Shown here piece by piece: positions 11,301-22,592 of a DNA stretch of 64,000 bases. The stretch is from positions 260,281 to 324,280 of the forward strand of contig VWZS01004485.1 of assembly GCA_013397075.1 (NCBI GenBank), written 5' to 3'. Within the stretch, counting starts at the first letter, position 1; each line of letters starts with the position of its first letter. The stretch is from Rhabdornis inornatus (lineage: Eukaryota; Chordata; Aves; Passeriformes; Rhabdornithidae). The notes under the pieces were generated by a model, which was not told the DNA's origin, searched no databases, and worked only from the letters and a program-made list of their open reading frames with translations. Made by a program: the position numbers and the translations under genes.

Positions 11301-14300
11301 CTTCACTAGTAGAAATAAGAAATTCTGCATTTCTTAGCAAAGTTGTTTTAGCAATGATTTTATGGTGTACCTTCTGATAAGCAGTGGACATCATTGTTGT
11401 GGCACTGATGAGGTTTTTTCAAAGGCTTGTCTGCCACTTGTCTACATCAGTAGCTCTTGATTAAAAGTCAGAGGCAGGGAAAGCAAATTGTGACCTTATG
11501 TAGGTATATTTTAATTTCCTAGATACATTGTTTTTTGGAGTTGAAATTCCCTTTATCCAAATGTTATTCATGTGTTATGGTCTCTAAGTCTCCATGTCCA
11601 CTTTTCAAAGTTATTTCAGTAGTAGCTTAGTCTGGCACTCTACAAAAAGGTAGCTACAGAGGACTTGAATTGCCTATTTTTCGGCTTCTATATAAACTGT
11701 CTGAAATTGGCTTTTGTGTCTTGTTTATATTGAAGCATTGCTACTGGCTATCCCTTCACCTCCTTTCTAGTTTTGTTGATACATGTGAACTGAAAGAACA
11801 TTGCAAGAAATTCACTACATTCACTTTTCTGACAGATAAGTTGCACAGATGGTGTGGATGCTATTCTGGTTATCTCTTTATGTCTTTAAAAAAGCAATTA
11901 ATTTTATATCTGGAAAGGGAGAGAGATTTTTAGGAGAAAAACAAATCTTTTGTTGTTTTAATTTGCTAGTTAGCAGAATAGATCATTGCTTTTTTTTCCA
12001 TGAAGATAAGCCCCAAATCTGTGTTGCTTGTTTTGATTCAGAATAACACTATGCAAGGCAGGATTGTTGCAGGAAGCAGGCCTTGTCCTCTGATAAATCA
12101 GATAGAAGGTCTATGCTTATTGAGAATGTCTGCACTGTTTTAATCTGTGGCAGCTTTTGGGCAGGAAAGACCAGGTATTAATTTCTACGGTCATGTAGAG
12201 CCAGAAAAGTGATCTCACAGTAAATTAGATGTAAAGTCACTACCTGTTGCTTTTGGAAGTGCCTGGATTTCTAGTTCTGCTGTTGTGAAGAGGGTATTTC
12301 TCAAAAGTTGTCTCTGGACCTTGCCCTTGGTATTTGGCCAGGTGTGGTTATTTCCCACATTGCACAATCTTGCACAGTAAGAAAGGAAGAATAAAATAAG
12401 GCAACAGTTCAGCCTTCTAGTGCTCTCACCCTGCTCCAGCCAGCAAACACACTTGCTGGGTGTAGATGTTGCCTCTGCATCCTCCAGACTGGGGACAAAG
12501 CAAATTCCCGTTGTTCCAAAACAGTCAGAGGATTAATCTTTAATTTTATTCCACTGATCGATAAACCTAATTATTTCACTGGTAAGTTCTCCGTCAGATT
12601 TCTCACAAAAGCTCAACATAGTCACAAACCTCCCAGTCTCTTTAATTAATCTTTTCCATCTAGGGGTGTTTCCATCACTGTAAGCCACCACCTTCTTCAG
12701 TAAAGAAATTGAGCAAACATTTTGTTGAAACATAGTTGCAGAATCCCTCTAGGATTGTACATGTGCAGCTCAAATAGGATGAGATTTAATGAAGTTTAGT
12801 TTTCTTGGACTAGGAAACTTGAATTCTGCATGAGTTTGTTTTGGTTTTTTTTAATGTGATTAGAAGAGTAAAGTTAAAGCCTTTGTTGCATGGGCTTTTC
12901 AGGTGCCTTTGTAGTGTAACACAAAACACTTTAACCTTAAGAGATGAGTAATGAGTAAAGAGCCACACACACCCCCACAGTGAGACATTGTGTTGTCAGA
13001 GAATTGCTAATCCAGAAAATGTATGTAGCCGGACAAAGTGTTAGTGGTACCTGTTGTATGAAGACACATTTTGCTGAATATATTAAATTATTGCTGCTCT
13101 ACAGTGGTAAAATGAAAATGTGTGGCTGAACAAGGAAGTATTAGGACTCAGGACTGGAGGCTTTAGTAGCAGCCTCTGCTGCCAACTTTAAATGAGCTGC
13201 TGTCAAGGGATCATCATTTCTTAGTCTCATTTTGATAGCTCCTGTGAAATTGTTTCTTGATGCTTGGCCATCACAGCTCAAAACCTAAAAATGTGACTGG
13301 AGGTTTCATCTTCGGTTTTGACTTGTAAAAAATAACAGTGCATAAATAGTACATACATTTTAAAACAGAAATATTACGTCTTCCTGTAAGATTACTGGAT
13401 GACAAACTTGCCATTCTCCCTGTGTTTGAGTCTTAGTTTCTCAAACTTTTGTGGCAATCCAGATTTAGCTTGACTAGTCACATATTTGGTGTAAGAAATC
13501 TCAGGGCCTTGAAGAAAAGGTTGAGTACTAAGACGTCTTTACATCTTGTTGAGAAAGGAACTGTTGAACCTAACGATTAGCACAGGTTAGTTGATACTGA
13601 TACAAATGCATACTTTGTTGCTAAAAGTGCAAGTCATGGCCCAGGTGTCTTTTGCAGCTACTTGATGAATAGCAGTTTCTTTCATCTTCTTAACCTCTGG
13701 AGTGTATCTGGCCACTTCCTGTGAAACACAGGCAGGAAGAAGCAGCTGTGAGTGGGTGGGGAACTATGGCTATGCTAACAAATGCATCTGCTCAACACAA
13801 CTATAACTTCACATTACAGTACAAAAAGGAAGGTCCAACTGTAACCAGCTACTGTAATGAGACCCTACCAGGATGGGTGCATGATGTACTTGGCCACAAC
13901 TGGGCTTGTTTCACAGGACACAAGATTTCCTCATCTCCATCTGATGTTCGCATCAACAAGCTACCTCTCCAGAAGCTCGGGGGAAGGTAAGCAACAGATA
14001 AGTGACCTTTTACTGGAATAAAATGTTTCATAACATTTTTAGCTAAAATCGTAAGAAGTTTTAGCTGAAATCGTAAGAACCAATTCCAGTACTGACGGCA
14101 AAGTTAATGCCAGTGATAATGTTGGAAATAAACCTGAATGCACAAGAATAAAGGAGGGTTTGCTTGTTGCGTCACAGTTTCTCCTTCAGTCTGTGGTGAA
14201 GCCCTGTTATAAAACTGGCATGTCTAAGGAAGATGGTTATATCTAGTCTGTCTCAAATTTTAGAATCCTTGCCTTGATCCAATAATTCCACATTTCTTTA

Positions 14301-17300
14301 TCAGTACCTACCAGAATACACTTCCAGAGTTACATGTTGAGTTTAGAGAACACCTTTAGTTTCAATCCCAGTCATTTCTTACTGTTTTACTTGGTTTCTT
14401 TTGTTTGCAGCCTCTTCCACAGACGTTACGTGCACAACTTTGACTTTGTAAATGCTATCAATGCTCATCAGAAGTCATGGAGAGCAACAAGATACAAGGA
14501 CTATGAGAATTTTGCCCTGGAAGAACTAACTAAAAGAGCTGGGGGTATCTATTCCAGAGCTTCAAGGTAATAAGACACTGCTCTGCAACAAACCCCACTG
14601 CTGCCAAGAGTCTGCTTGTATTTGCCCTGGCTCTTAGTTTTGTTTAGTTCAGATGTTTAGTCAAGTTTCAAGGCCTTCCAGTTCATGTTCATGGGGTGCA
14701 AACATATTTTTCCTTTGAGTTATTATTCTGAGCATCTGTTGTCCCAAGAAGTTGGGACAAATAGAGTCACCTACCCTTTAGTCTTGCCCAGTAACTTGTT
14801 GCTGAACTCATATGTGCTGGGAAGAAGTGGGGAGAGTCTCAGTTGTCATCTCACTGTCCTGTCTGCTCATCAGCTGCTTGCCGTAGTTGGGAGTTTCTGC
14901 TTGTGCTTCCTCTTGGTTCTGCTAGTTCATAGTTGCAATTGAAAAGCTGTCAACTGCTCTCTGCTCCTAAACATCAATATCAAAGATTTCTTAGGGAATT
15001 CCCTGGTTATTTTGATAATTTGCCACGCCTGCAACAAGAGTCCTCCAGCAGGAGTAGAGTGTCTCAGTGAAGAAGCATGAAAGTAGCTCTGAGAATGCCT
15101 TCAGGGTCTTGCAGATCACTTAGCTGAGAGTGGTAGTGGGGATGGGTATATCATCCTTACAAAATTTGAGAACTAGAGTTTTTTGATCTAAAGATTCCCT
15201 TCTTTATAGCTATCTTACCTTCTTCATAGTTTTTCTTTCTCAGCGCTTGGTATTTCTGTGAGTAGGAATGCTACTTACTTTTCCGAACTGCGGCAATCAT
15301 ATGGTTGTTGAAGAAGGTCCTACTGTAGAATAAAAATGCTGATTTGCATGGGAATATCATGCAGATTATGGTTTCATTGTATAGCTAGAAGTCACCTCAT
15401 AGATGATCTTAAATAAAGTAACCTATCTGGAAGCTGTCTTCCACCCATGCTGTACCATGACAGTATTTGATCTGCCCTCTCCTGCTTTCAAAACAGACTC
15501 CAGTGTCTGGTGTTTGTGAATGGCACCTGAGGACAAGCATCAGGTTTTGTGAAAGTTGAATGCAGGAAGCTCTTGTGTTGCTGATATAAGCATCACTTGG
15601 CTGCAGGTGGTAGCTTAGGACAGGTAACATTCAATACTTCTTCACAAGTCACAGTAAAAACTTGCTCCAGAGAAATCTCCAGGGCAAGTGGGACTGCAGT
15701 TAGTGAATTATCGGTGTAAGCCATGCCCATGCCTGAAGCAAAACTGCAGTTGCTGTGAGTGCATGCTGCCAAGGTAAGATGGTTTCTGCAGTCAGATATT
15801 CTACATACTTTGTGATTGCAGTAAAATAACTGTTGCAGTACTGTGTTGCTATAATCTGAGAGTTACCTCAGCACTTCAGATTGGTGCAAAAATACTTGAC
15901 CTCAGCAGCTTGTGGATGTTAAGGAAACTCCCCTGTCTGGCCACCCAGGAACCGCTCTGGCACTCGCACTCGTACCACCTGAGCTGGGACCGAGGCCCCT
16001 TTTGCAGCCACACCCCACAGCCACAGTCATGCTGGTGTTCCTTACCTGCTCCACCCCAGGGGTCCCACAGCAGAGTCTCAGACATCCAGATATTTAAAAT
16101 AATTTAATCTTGGTGCAATAACTAAATAATAAAACAGCAGTTCAAACCAGATCCCTCTGAGGAGGGACCCCAAACAAAGGAGCCCTGGGCTTTTATGCCT
16201 CCAGCCTTAGTAGTGGGAAAGTCTGGGGTCCTCTCTGAGTGTCCTGGCACTTGGCTGGGCCACAGGTCCCTTCTCCCTTTGTTGTACAAAAGGATTTTGC
16301 CACCCAGAGATCACTTTGAAGCTCACACTGCAACTTGCAAACTGAACTACCTGCATTGAATGTATTCCTCAACAGTGGATAGTTAATAATATAGTTCCCT
16401 CAGGGAGCAATTTGAGTAGGTCTTGAATCCTGCTCAAGCTTATCTCTTTATATTAACACTCACTCAGTTTAGATGGAGACTATTTTAAATTGCATAGTGT
16501 GAAGCAAGTCCAACTAGTAGAAGCCAAAGATGAAAACTTGAGTGTTATGTAATTGTTTCCTTGCCTAGAGTGTGATACATGCCTCAAAAGCATTTTCTCC
16601 TCTTTAGACCAAAGCCTGCACCTCTGACACCTGAGTTACTCAAGAAAGTTTCAAGCTTGCCAGAATCCTGGGACTGGAGAAATGTGAATGGTGTCAATTA
16701 TGTCAGCCCTGTTCGGAATCAAGGTAAAAATGAATAAATAAAACCTCTGAATTCAATGTTCTAGAGCTCATTTGATATAGTTTGTAATTTGCTGCTAACC
16801 AGAAGCTTTAGCCTACTCTCTGGCAGCTGACAGAATGCACCATTACTGTGAATAACCTGTGGAAACTGGGTGGAGTTCTGGCTAACAATGCTGTACTGAA
16901 ATAGGTGGTGGTACTGGCTTGTCCAGACAGCCCTGACTTGCTGGAGTGAAAGCTAATTATCACAGTACCCTGCATAAACACAGCTGTCAAGTTTTGTCCA
17001 AACAATCTTAGCCGTGGTTTTCTGCACACTGACTGAACTGATGTACATTTAATATTTTATTTGTTTTTTTCCCTGATTTATTTTGATGGCAATTATCATG
17101 TGGCTTTAATGAATAAACCCATGAAAATTGTTTATACTGCCTCCAAATCTTATCACCCTGATAAATTCAGGTGTTACTTAACTGGTTAGTTGCAAAAGGA
17201 AATATTAGTCACTATGAAAATTGCAGACAATGATAAATATAAAATACTGGTAAGAACCTAAAAGGATACCATGCTGATATGTGTTGATTCTGTAGGGGAG

Positions 17301-20300
17301 TGTTTATAGAACTGCAGTGTGAGATACCTGAATTAGATGTTTATATCATGGAGGCCAGGAGTGAGCTCCATTAATGTGTCCTTTCCCTATGCCACCATTA
17401 GCAGATAAACTTGGATCTACTGGTAGCTATCTGGTGGCAGCTTTTGGGGGAAAGAAACATAACATTAGCATGGTGGGGAAGGGATGACTTAAATCACCAA
17501 TCCCTTATTTATGGCTCAGTTATTCTGACAAATTCTGCCAGCTGTGCTCCTGGTAGCAGAAGCAGCACAGGAAGGCTTGTGGAATTTCTAGCTATATGGA
17601 AGCACTGGAAGATGGCAACAGGAAATTATATGGTCCTCTGTAGGTGTGAGTCTTGTACTTTCTCCTGGTGTGAGCTATGAATGTCTCAAGGGCTCTTTTA
17701 TCTTCCAAACAATTGAACACTCAGTTCCAGACTTACCCTTTCTCAGTTGTGTTGCTTCAAAGTTTCTCTAAATGAGAATAAGTCTGTTGTTTCCAATAAA
17801 AGAGCTTCCTACGCTTTTTATGTAATCTCAGGGTCCGTGCTGAGTATGTTAAATGTCTGTGGAACATACATTCTGCTCCGTCAAATTAGAGTTTTAGCTT
17901 TCATGCTTAAACAAAAACCAAAAACAAAACCTACGAAAGAGGTCATTCTATGGACTTTATAAATAACACTGTGGTAACAGGAAAGAAATTCAGCAGCCAA
18001 TCCAGCAGGCTTCAGACTAAAAAGGTTGTGTGAATTGTATTTTTCATGTTTTTGCACACATAATGCCACAAAGTGTTCTGCAGTGTGGCCCATCTCAGAT
18101 GCTGCAACTGTACAGTGAGTGGGAGGCATCTTTCAGTGCTTCACTTTGCCCTGCTGGGAAAAGTGTTCCTGTTCAAGCTGATTTTGTCCCTTCTCTTCAG
18201 AGATGCATCTAACTGAGTGAAGGTGCAATTTCATGAAGTCTTGTTGTTGTAATAGCTCTGCTTTAATACACCTACACAGTTCAAGAGAAAGTATTTTGTT
18301 TTGTTCCTCAAGGCTCCCTCCTTTTCATAGCTTTGCATTATTTGGCTTTCCCACTGTCAGGAAACAAAAGGAAATCAGGCACCTTGATGACAATCAGTAG
18401 ATAAAATAGGATCTCATCCAAGTAATCGCTCTTCCTGTGAGGCTTGTCATTCCATTTCCAAAGGCTTTTAATGAGTGAAAGGAAGGTCCTAGAGAGTGAA
18501 GAGGCTTAAAGCTAGAAGTGATACTGAATTTTGATGCAAAAGTAAGGAGACTTAACTCTCTGCCAGGAAGCAGAAGGAAAATTAAGGTGCCTTTTAAAAG
18601 GCAGTGAACAATTGAAAAGCCAGTGTACAATTACATGCCCTTGGGAAGCAAGGGGAGCGGGGATGAATCCACTATACCAAACATGTTATTTATACCACTA
18701 TTCTCTTAAAAGTCAGTTATTTTAGGGGTAGCTAAAATAGTAGTAGAGGCAGAATATTTTTTCAACTGGAAATTACAGGACTAAATCCATTGTAGGTTGA
18801 AATAAGAACAATATTGTCAGCATTCACTTCCAATAGTTCATTGCCCCTTAGCATATGTGCTGCATAAAGGATAGATAGAGCCTTCTCAGCCCTGCTAATG
18901 TGGTCCCTGAAGGTTCATTCTGAAGGAATAGGTAATTGGATAGCTCTTAAATGCTACTGCTGAAAAACACTGGAGCAGTACTCTGCCTCTTATTCTTGAA
19001 TAAGCTCAGTGTTCACCGAGAAGTTGTTAGAAGTGAGTTTTGAATTGCATGTATAAAAGCTAGATGACTATTGGTGTTGAAGTTCTAATCACTGTCTGGT
19101 ATGTTTTAACTCTTTTCAGTGGACTTTAGGAATAGATGTACCTGATGGCAGGTGACTAGCCTTGTTCATGTTACTGACTGCTCCTTGTGGTTCCTTTTTC
19201 TCCCCTTCTCAGGCTCATGTGGCAGCTGTTATGCATTTTCCTCCATGGGCATGCTGGAAGCAAGGATACGTATCCTCACAAACAACACTCAGAAACCAGT
19301 TTTCAGTCCTCAGCAGGTTGTGTCTTGCAGCCAGTATTCTCAGGGTAAGGATGCTGGTGTATATAAAGACACCTTTCAAGTAATGATAATGCCACAGAAG
19401 GAGACTAGTTTGAAAATTTCCATCCCTTTCCCATACTATTTTCATAATGTATTTGGCAGGCTAGACTTCAGTATACTTTAGTACTTTATTTGAAATTAAA
19501 AAATAACAAAAACGGAGTTGTCAGCCCACCTCACTGCACCAATGGCATTGAACAAGGAGAAGTCACCCTTATGCTCAGGATGTAACTGGATTTTACATCT
19601 GCCTGTGAGATGGGAAATATCTAAGGAGTAGGACTCAAAATGTAGCTGATTGCAATGCTTACCTAGAAAGAATGGAACTAAATGTTCTCCCAGTGGCATA
19701 TTCAGAGGGAGGGGGAGATGAGCAAAAGCAATGACTAAAGCTTTCTAGAGGACTGTATCCTTGTGAGGACAGATCCTTGTATTGCATATAACTAGCTGTT
19801 GTTTCTGGCAGGGATTCTCAGGAGCAATTGGATGATAAAGGGTCCGAGTATTAGTGTTCCGAATATAGTTCCCACAGATGTGAATTTTGCCTTGTGTGTT
19901 TCAGAAAGCTGACTAGCTAACTGGAATATTAGGATTATCTGGGTCACTGAAGTGTGTTCAATACTATACCTGAAAATATTATGAAACATTTAAGTGGGAG
20001 AGTCTCACACCTCAAATAATGGAATTTCCAAGGGAAGAAGCACTTGGTTTTTTTTTTTTTTTTCTTTCTTTCTTTTGTTCAGGTTGTGATGGTGGTTTCC
20101 CATATCTCATTGGTGGAAAGTATGTGCAAGACTTCGGTGTGGTAGAAGAGGACTGTTTCCCTTACACAGCCCAGGACTCTCCATGCCTTTTCAAGCGCAG
20201 CTGTTACCACTACTACACGTCTGAGTACCACTATGTTGGTGGTTTCTATGGAGGTTGCAATGAAGCCCTGATGAAACTTGAGCTTGTCCTGCATGGCCCA

Positions 20301-20585
20301 CTGACTGTCGCCTTTGAGGTTTATAATGATTTCATGCTTTATAAAGAGGGGATCTACCATCACACTGGGCTGCAGGATAATTTAAATCCTTTTGAATTGA
20401 CCAATCATGCTGTCTTACTGGTGGGCTATGGTAAAGACCCAGAAAGTGGTGAGAAATTCTGGATTGTGAAGAACAGCTGGGGCACCTCATGGGGAGAAGA
20501 TGGCTACTTCAGAATCCGCCGTGGCACTGATGAATGTGCTATTGAAAGCATTGCAGTGGCTGCAACTCCTATTCCAAAGTTATAA
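123..20585 (+). CDS. CTSC: Cathepsin C (dipeptidyl peptidase 1), 7 coding exons
   Basis: Lysosomal papain-family (C1) cysteine exopeptidase that removes N-terminal dipeptides and activates granule serine proteases. The spliced product is 460 residues (human 463). A hydrophobic signal peptide spans 1-22; the exclusion domain starts DTPANC at residue 23, whose free Asp is the family's dipeptide-limiting anchor. The propeptide runs to about 227, the heavy chain starts LPESWDWRN at 228, and the light chain near Asp392. Gln249, Cys255 (GSCGSCYAF), His402 (TNHAVLLVGYG) and Asn424 (KNSWGT) complete the active site. Possible N-glycosylation sites are Asn27, Asn50, Asn116 and Asn273. All junctions are GT-AG, and exons 2-7 have the same lengths I recall for human CTSC (146, 167, 156, 116, 132, 503). 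The start at 123 has a strong Kozak context (G at -3 and +4). The frame is intact. RAB38 follows 15.5 kb downstream on the same strand. Confidence 0.97.
312..312. other. Assembly gap mark (single N)
   Basis: One undetermined base 26 bp after the CTSC exon 1 donor. Base composition drops abruptly here, from CpG-rich on the left to AT-rich on the right. The N therefore probably stands for a gap of unknown size rather than one ambiguous base. Confidence 0.75.
4569..4569. other. Assembly gap mark (single N)
   Basis: A second undetermined base, inside a CpG-rich block of CTSC intron 1. Together with the N at 312 it frames a 4256-bp segment whose order and orientation rest on scaffolding alone. 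Confidence 0.75.
5306..5359 (+). repeat. (ATT)n trinucleotide microsatellite
   Basis: About 17 consecutive ATT/TTA units, interrupted once by G at 5348. The tract ends 49 bp before the exon 2 acceptor AG of CTSC (5407-5408), which puts it in or next to the branch-point region. It is likely to vary in length between individuals. Confidence 0.95.
5409..5554 (+). CDS. CTSC: CTSC coding exon 2
   Basis: Completes Gly55 and encodes residues 56-103 of the exclusion domain (PVEKTVVVNLQKLD ... NDYKWFAFFK). Acceptor TTTTAG|GG, donor TAAG|GTGAGT. At 146 nt it equals the human exon 2 length, and it ends in phase 0. Confidence 0.97.
6777..7366 (-). mobile_element. Solo LTR of a bird endogenous retrovirus (ERVL-like family)
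   Basis: A 590-bp block that I recognise as a common bird LTR; on the + strand it opens TGTTGTAGGTTAACCCC and ends GGTGCA. The ends are TG...CA, and the flanks CTCAT (6772-6776) and CTCCT (7367-7371) match at four of five bases, consistent with an old 5-bp target duplication. Promoter signals read on the minus strand: a TATA-like AAATAAAAGC at 7091-7100 and AATAAA at 6942-6947, about 150 bp apart, as expected for U3-R. No gag, pol or env flanks it, so it is a recombined solo LTR lying antisense to CTSC. The family name is from memory; membership in ERVL rather than ERVK is uncertain. Confidence 0.8.
8130..8206 (-). mobile_element. Diverged CR1 3'-end fragment
   Basis: GGAATAGTTTAAGCTGAAAG followed by a GGTCATCTGATTCATCTTGC-like stretch fits the reverse complement of the CR1 3' end. 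It is heavily mutated, so an old copy. Boundaries are approximate. Confidence 0.5.
13820..13986 (+). CDS. CTSC: CTSC coding exon 3
   Basis: Encodes residues 104-158 and two bases of Ser159: YKKEGPTVTSYCNET, then GWVHDVLGHNWACFTG, the conserved end of the exclusion domain. It carries glycosylation site Asn116. Acceptor TTACAG|TA, donor GAAG|GTAAGC. The length of 167 nt is the human value. The frame stays open upstream of the acceptor, but that part does not resemble cathepsin C. Confidence 0.97.
14035..14080 (+). repeat. 22-bp imperfect tandem duplication in CTSC intron 3
   Basis: AGCTAAAATCGTAAGAAG at 14041 recurs as AGCTGAAATCGTAAGAAC at 14063, 22 bp on, each preceded by TTTT. It lies 49 bp after the exon 3 donor. 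Two copies only; no function implied. Confidence 0.85.
14411..14566 (+). CDS. CTSC: CTSC coding exon 4
   Basis: Residues 159-210 plus two bases of Arg211: the propeptide segment LFHRRYVHNFDFVNAINAHQ ... KRAGGIYSRASR. Acceptor TTTGCAG|CC, donor CAAG|GTAATA; 156 nt, as in human. Intron 3 before it is only 424 bp. Confidence 0.96.
14567..16607 (+). other. CTSC intron 4
   Basis: 2.0 kb of intronic sequence with no gene seen. Its only structured part is the LTR-like GC-richer block at about 15900-16300. Confidence 0.6.
15900..16300 (-). mobile_element. LTR-like block (candidate, antisense)
   Basis: A patch of GC-richer sequence with several CpGs set in an AT-rich intron. Read on the minus strand it has a CATAAAAG box at 16190-16197 followed by CCCAGGGCTCC, a short inverted CCCTC/GAGGG element, then an AT-rich region, as in the U3-TATA-R-U5 order of retroviral LTRs. 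I cannot name a family, see clean TG...CA ends or a target duplication, so this remains a candidate. It could instead be another repeat. Confidence 0.38.
16608..16723 (+). CDS. CTSC: CTSC coding exon 5
   Basis: Arg211 to Gln249 plus one base of Gly250. It spans the propeptide end (PKPAPLTPELLKK) and the start of the heavy chain (LPESWDWRNVNG ... SPVRNQ). Gln249 is the oxyanion-hole residue. Acceptor CTTTAG|AC, donor CAAG|GTAAAA; 116 nt, as in human. Confidence 0.97.
16724..19212 (+). other. CTSC intron 5, nothing recognised
   Basis: 2.5 kb of AT-rich intron. I see no gene, RNA or nameable repeat; the open frames (for example 17411-17680 and 18394-18630) are short and unlike known proteins. 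Confidence 0.6.
19213..19344 (+). CDS. CTSC: CTSC coding exon 6 (catalytic Cys)
   Basis: Completes Gly250 and encodes residues 251-293: SCGSCYAFSSMGMLEARIR ... FSPQQVVSCSQYSQ. Cys255 is the catalytic nucleophile and Asn273 a likely glycosylation site. Acceptor CTTCTCAG|GC, donor CAGG|GTAAGG; 132 nt, as in human. Confidence 0.98.
19345..20082 (+). other. CTSC intron 6 with long polypyrimidine acceptor tract
   Basis: 738-bp intron. It ends with a T-rich tract from about 20047 to 20080 (a long T run, then CTTTCTTTCTTTTGTTC) before AG at 20081-20082. That is an unusually long and strong 3' splice signal. No gene inside. Confidence 0.8.
20083..20585 (+). CDS. CTSC: CTSC coding exon 7 (His/Asn of active site, stop)
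   Basis: Gly294 to Leu460 and stop TAA at 20583-20585: CDGGFPYLIGGKY ... EYHYVGGFYGGCNEALMKLE ... NPFELTNHAVLLVGYG ... WIVKNSWGTSWGE ... ESIAVAATPIPKL. His402 and Asn424 are present. The 503-nt coding part equals human. The C-terminus is nearly invariant compared with mammals. Confidence 0.98.
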
Positions 20586-21037
20586 TGTAAAAGTCTTCAT
20601 CCAGTGCCTTGTCCTGAGCCATAAGAATGTACTGATGGTTGAAGATTCTGCTTAAAATCTGTCCCCTAGCTTGAAAAGAAAGCTTTAAGGAATTTTTCCA
20701 CAATAGAGCAGTTTCCATATGTGAGAAGATGAACACTGTTAATTCTGCTCTGTGCACTGGAGGCTTCCTCTCAAGTCTGACAGTAGATCACCCAGAAGGG
20801 CTGTTTTGGTAACAGTGATGATTAGTTACTCATCGTTGGATATACCTTCAGTCACCAGTTACATTTTTTTCCATGGGCAATCTTGATCTTCAGATCTCAG
20901 AGGGAAGTGTCTGCTATGATAATCTGTAACTGCTTTGAAGGGACACTGTAGTGCCTTACTTCTCAGAAATCAGGAAGTCACTGCAATTTGGAACATGAGT
21001 GTGTGTTGGGGAGGGAATGAGCAATTACGCTGATGAA

Positions 21038-21043
21038 AATAAA
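21038..21043 (+). promoter_or_regulatory. CTSC: Poly(A) signal AATAAA, proximal
   Basis: Exact AATAAA 453 bp after the CTSC stop codon. A GT-containing stretch follows (AAGTGTCCTG), which suits a downstream element. Likely the main end of CTSC mRNA. Confidence 0.65.
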
Positions 21044-21094
21044 ATGTTGAAGCTCTAAGTGTCCTGCAAAAACTGCTTGTCAAATCCTTATGAT

Positions 21095-21100
21095 AATAAA
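21095..21100 (+). promoter_or_regulatory. CTSC: Poly(A) signal AATAAA, distal
   Basis: A second exact AATAAA 57 bp after the first, followed by T-rich sequence. It could give a slightly longer 3' end. Confidence 0.55.
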
Positions 21101-21120
21101 AATCAATTTTAAGTTTTAGG

Positions 21121-21956
21121 CTGTTACTAAATGTTCTAGTTCTGGATTTTATTGCTGTGCTTCACAATTGATCATTTCAGAGTTCAGTAAAAAACACCCC
21201 ACTCCTACAGGAGTTTATATTTGTGGAAGAAGTTAGTTCTTTTGGTGACCTGTCTGAGTTTTGATCTTCCTGTCAAGAACTTTGTACTTCAGCAGAATCT
21301 AAACTAGTGGGAAAGAAGGATGAGAAGACAGAAGGGCTAGTAGTCTTGCATCTGAAGCTGAGATTATCACAGCAGCATCCAGCAAGTTGTCCCAAAGTCC
21401 TGTAGTCCTTGCTGCAGATGTAGGACAATTCATTGAGTAAATTTGCTAATTCCCCAGTAAGCCTGTTTAAATCCTTTCTGTTAATCTGTTGCCCTAATTC
21501 TTACAAATATATAAGGTAGAAACATAGAGTTGAGAGGAGGGATCACAGCACTTAGAATTAACCACTTCTCAGCTGTAACATAGTGCTTTGTTAGCATAGC
21601 ACTGGTCTTTGCTTTTCACCCAAGGAAACAAAAATAGCATGAAGGTGAGTGCCAGTTTCATGTGAAGAAGATAACTTCTTTAGTAACCTTCTATTAAAAT
21701 TTGACCAAAGTTTAGTATTTTTCTGTTTAAAATACAGTCTCATGGGTGGTTTTTCTAGGTGTAGAGAAATCCATAAAATGCAGAAAAATGGAACTGTTAT
21801 CTGTGATCAAACTATCCCATTTAATTAAGGAGGGAAAACTCACTTTTACTTCAGTAGCAGAATTTCACAAGAAATCCTGGACTCTAGTTTGCTCAAGTTA
21901 AGGGGCAGGGAAAGGATAGCTTCATGGTTTTTTCAATCCCTTCCCAAAAAATATCA
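21121..21956. other. Intergenic, nothing recognised
   Basis: AT-rich DNA between the CTSC 3' end and the first intergenic CR1. No open frame, RNA or repeat that I can support. Confidence 0.55.
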
Positions 21957-22592
21957 AGCCTGGTTGATAGCAGGTTGAACAAGAGCCAGCAGTGCCCTGG
22001 CAGCCAGGAGGGCCAAGCCTGCCCTGGGGTGCATCAGGCACAGCATGGCCATCTGGGCAAGGGAGGGGATTGTCCTGCTCTGCTCTGAGTTGGAGCAGCC
22101 TCACTTTGAGTGCTGGGGGCAGCTTTGGGTGCCACAACATAAGAAAGATACAAAGCTATTGAGAAAGAGGGCCAGGAGGATGGTGAAGGGCCTTGAGGTG
22201 AAGATGAGGAGTGGCTAAGGTCACTTGGTCTGTTCAGGCTGAAGGAGACTGAGGGGAGACCTCATTGCAGTCTGCAACTTCCTCATGAGGGGAAGAGGAG
22301 GGGCAGGCACTGATCTGTTCTCTGTCTCCAGTGACAGGACTGGAGAGAATGGCCTGAAGCTGTGTCAGGGGAGGTTTAGGGTGGAACAGTTTCTTCCCCC
22401 AGAGGGTGTTTGGGCATTGAACAGGCTCCTGAGGGAAGTGGTCACAGCCTCAAGCCTGACAGAGTTCAGGAAATGTTTGGACAATGCTCTCTGGCACATG
22501 GTGTGACTCTTGGGAATGTCTTGTGCAGGGCCAGCAGTTGGACTCGATGATCCTTGTGGGTCCCTTCCATCTCTGCTTGTTCTGTGGTTCTT
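21957..22592 (+). mobile_element. CR1 LINE, 5'-truncated 3' portion
   Basis: About 636 bp of a CR1 (chicken repeat 1) element in sense orientation. It begins in the end of the reverse-transcriptase ORF (GAGCCAGCAGTG, then the GAGGGCCAGGAGGATGGTGA-like part) and runs through the 3' region to GTTGGACTCGATGATCCTTG and GGGTCCCTTCC, with a worn TTCTGTGG tail. Truncation at the 5' end is normal for CR1. It is closely related to the copy at 32200-32692. Not coding now. Confidence 0.93.

Larger units (their letters stand above)
5555..13819 (+). other. CTSC intron 2, repeats but no gene seen
   Basis: The longest intron of the gene (8.3 kb). It holds T-rich runs (5881-5904, 9167-9180, 9459-9480), a solo LTR (6777-7366) and a CR1 scrap (about 8130-8206). 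A 130-codon open frame at 10945-11337 has no start context, domain or similarity that I recognise and is probably chance. Confidence 0.6.
20586..21120 (+). other. CTSC: CTSC 3' UTR
   Basis: Non-coding sequence after the CTSC stop, closed by two canonical poly(A) hexamers at 21038-21043 and 21095-21100. The exact cleavage site cannot be seen. Confidence 0.7.

Noticed and set aside
10945..11337. 130-codon open frame in CTSC intron 2
   Set aside because: No motif, promoter or splice context; the length is within chance for this window.
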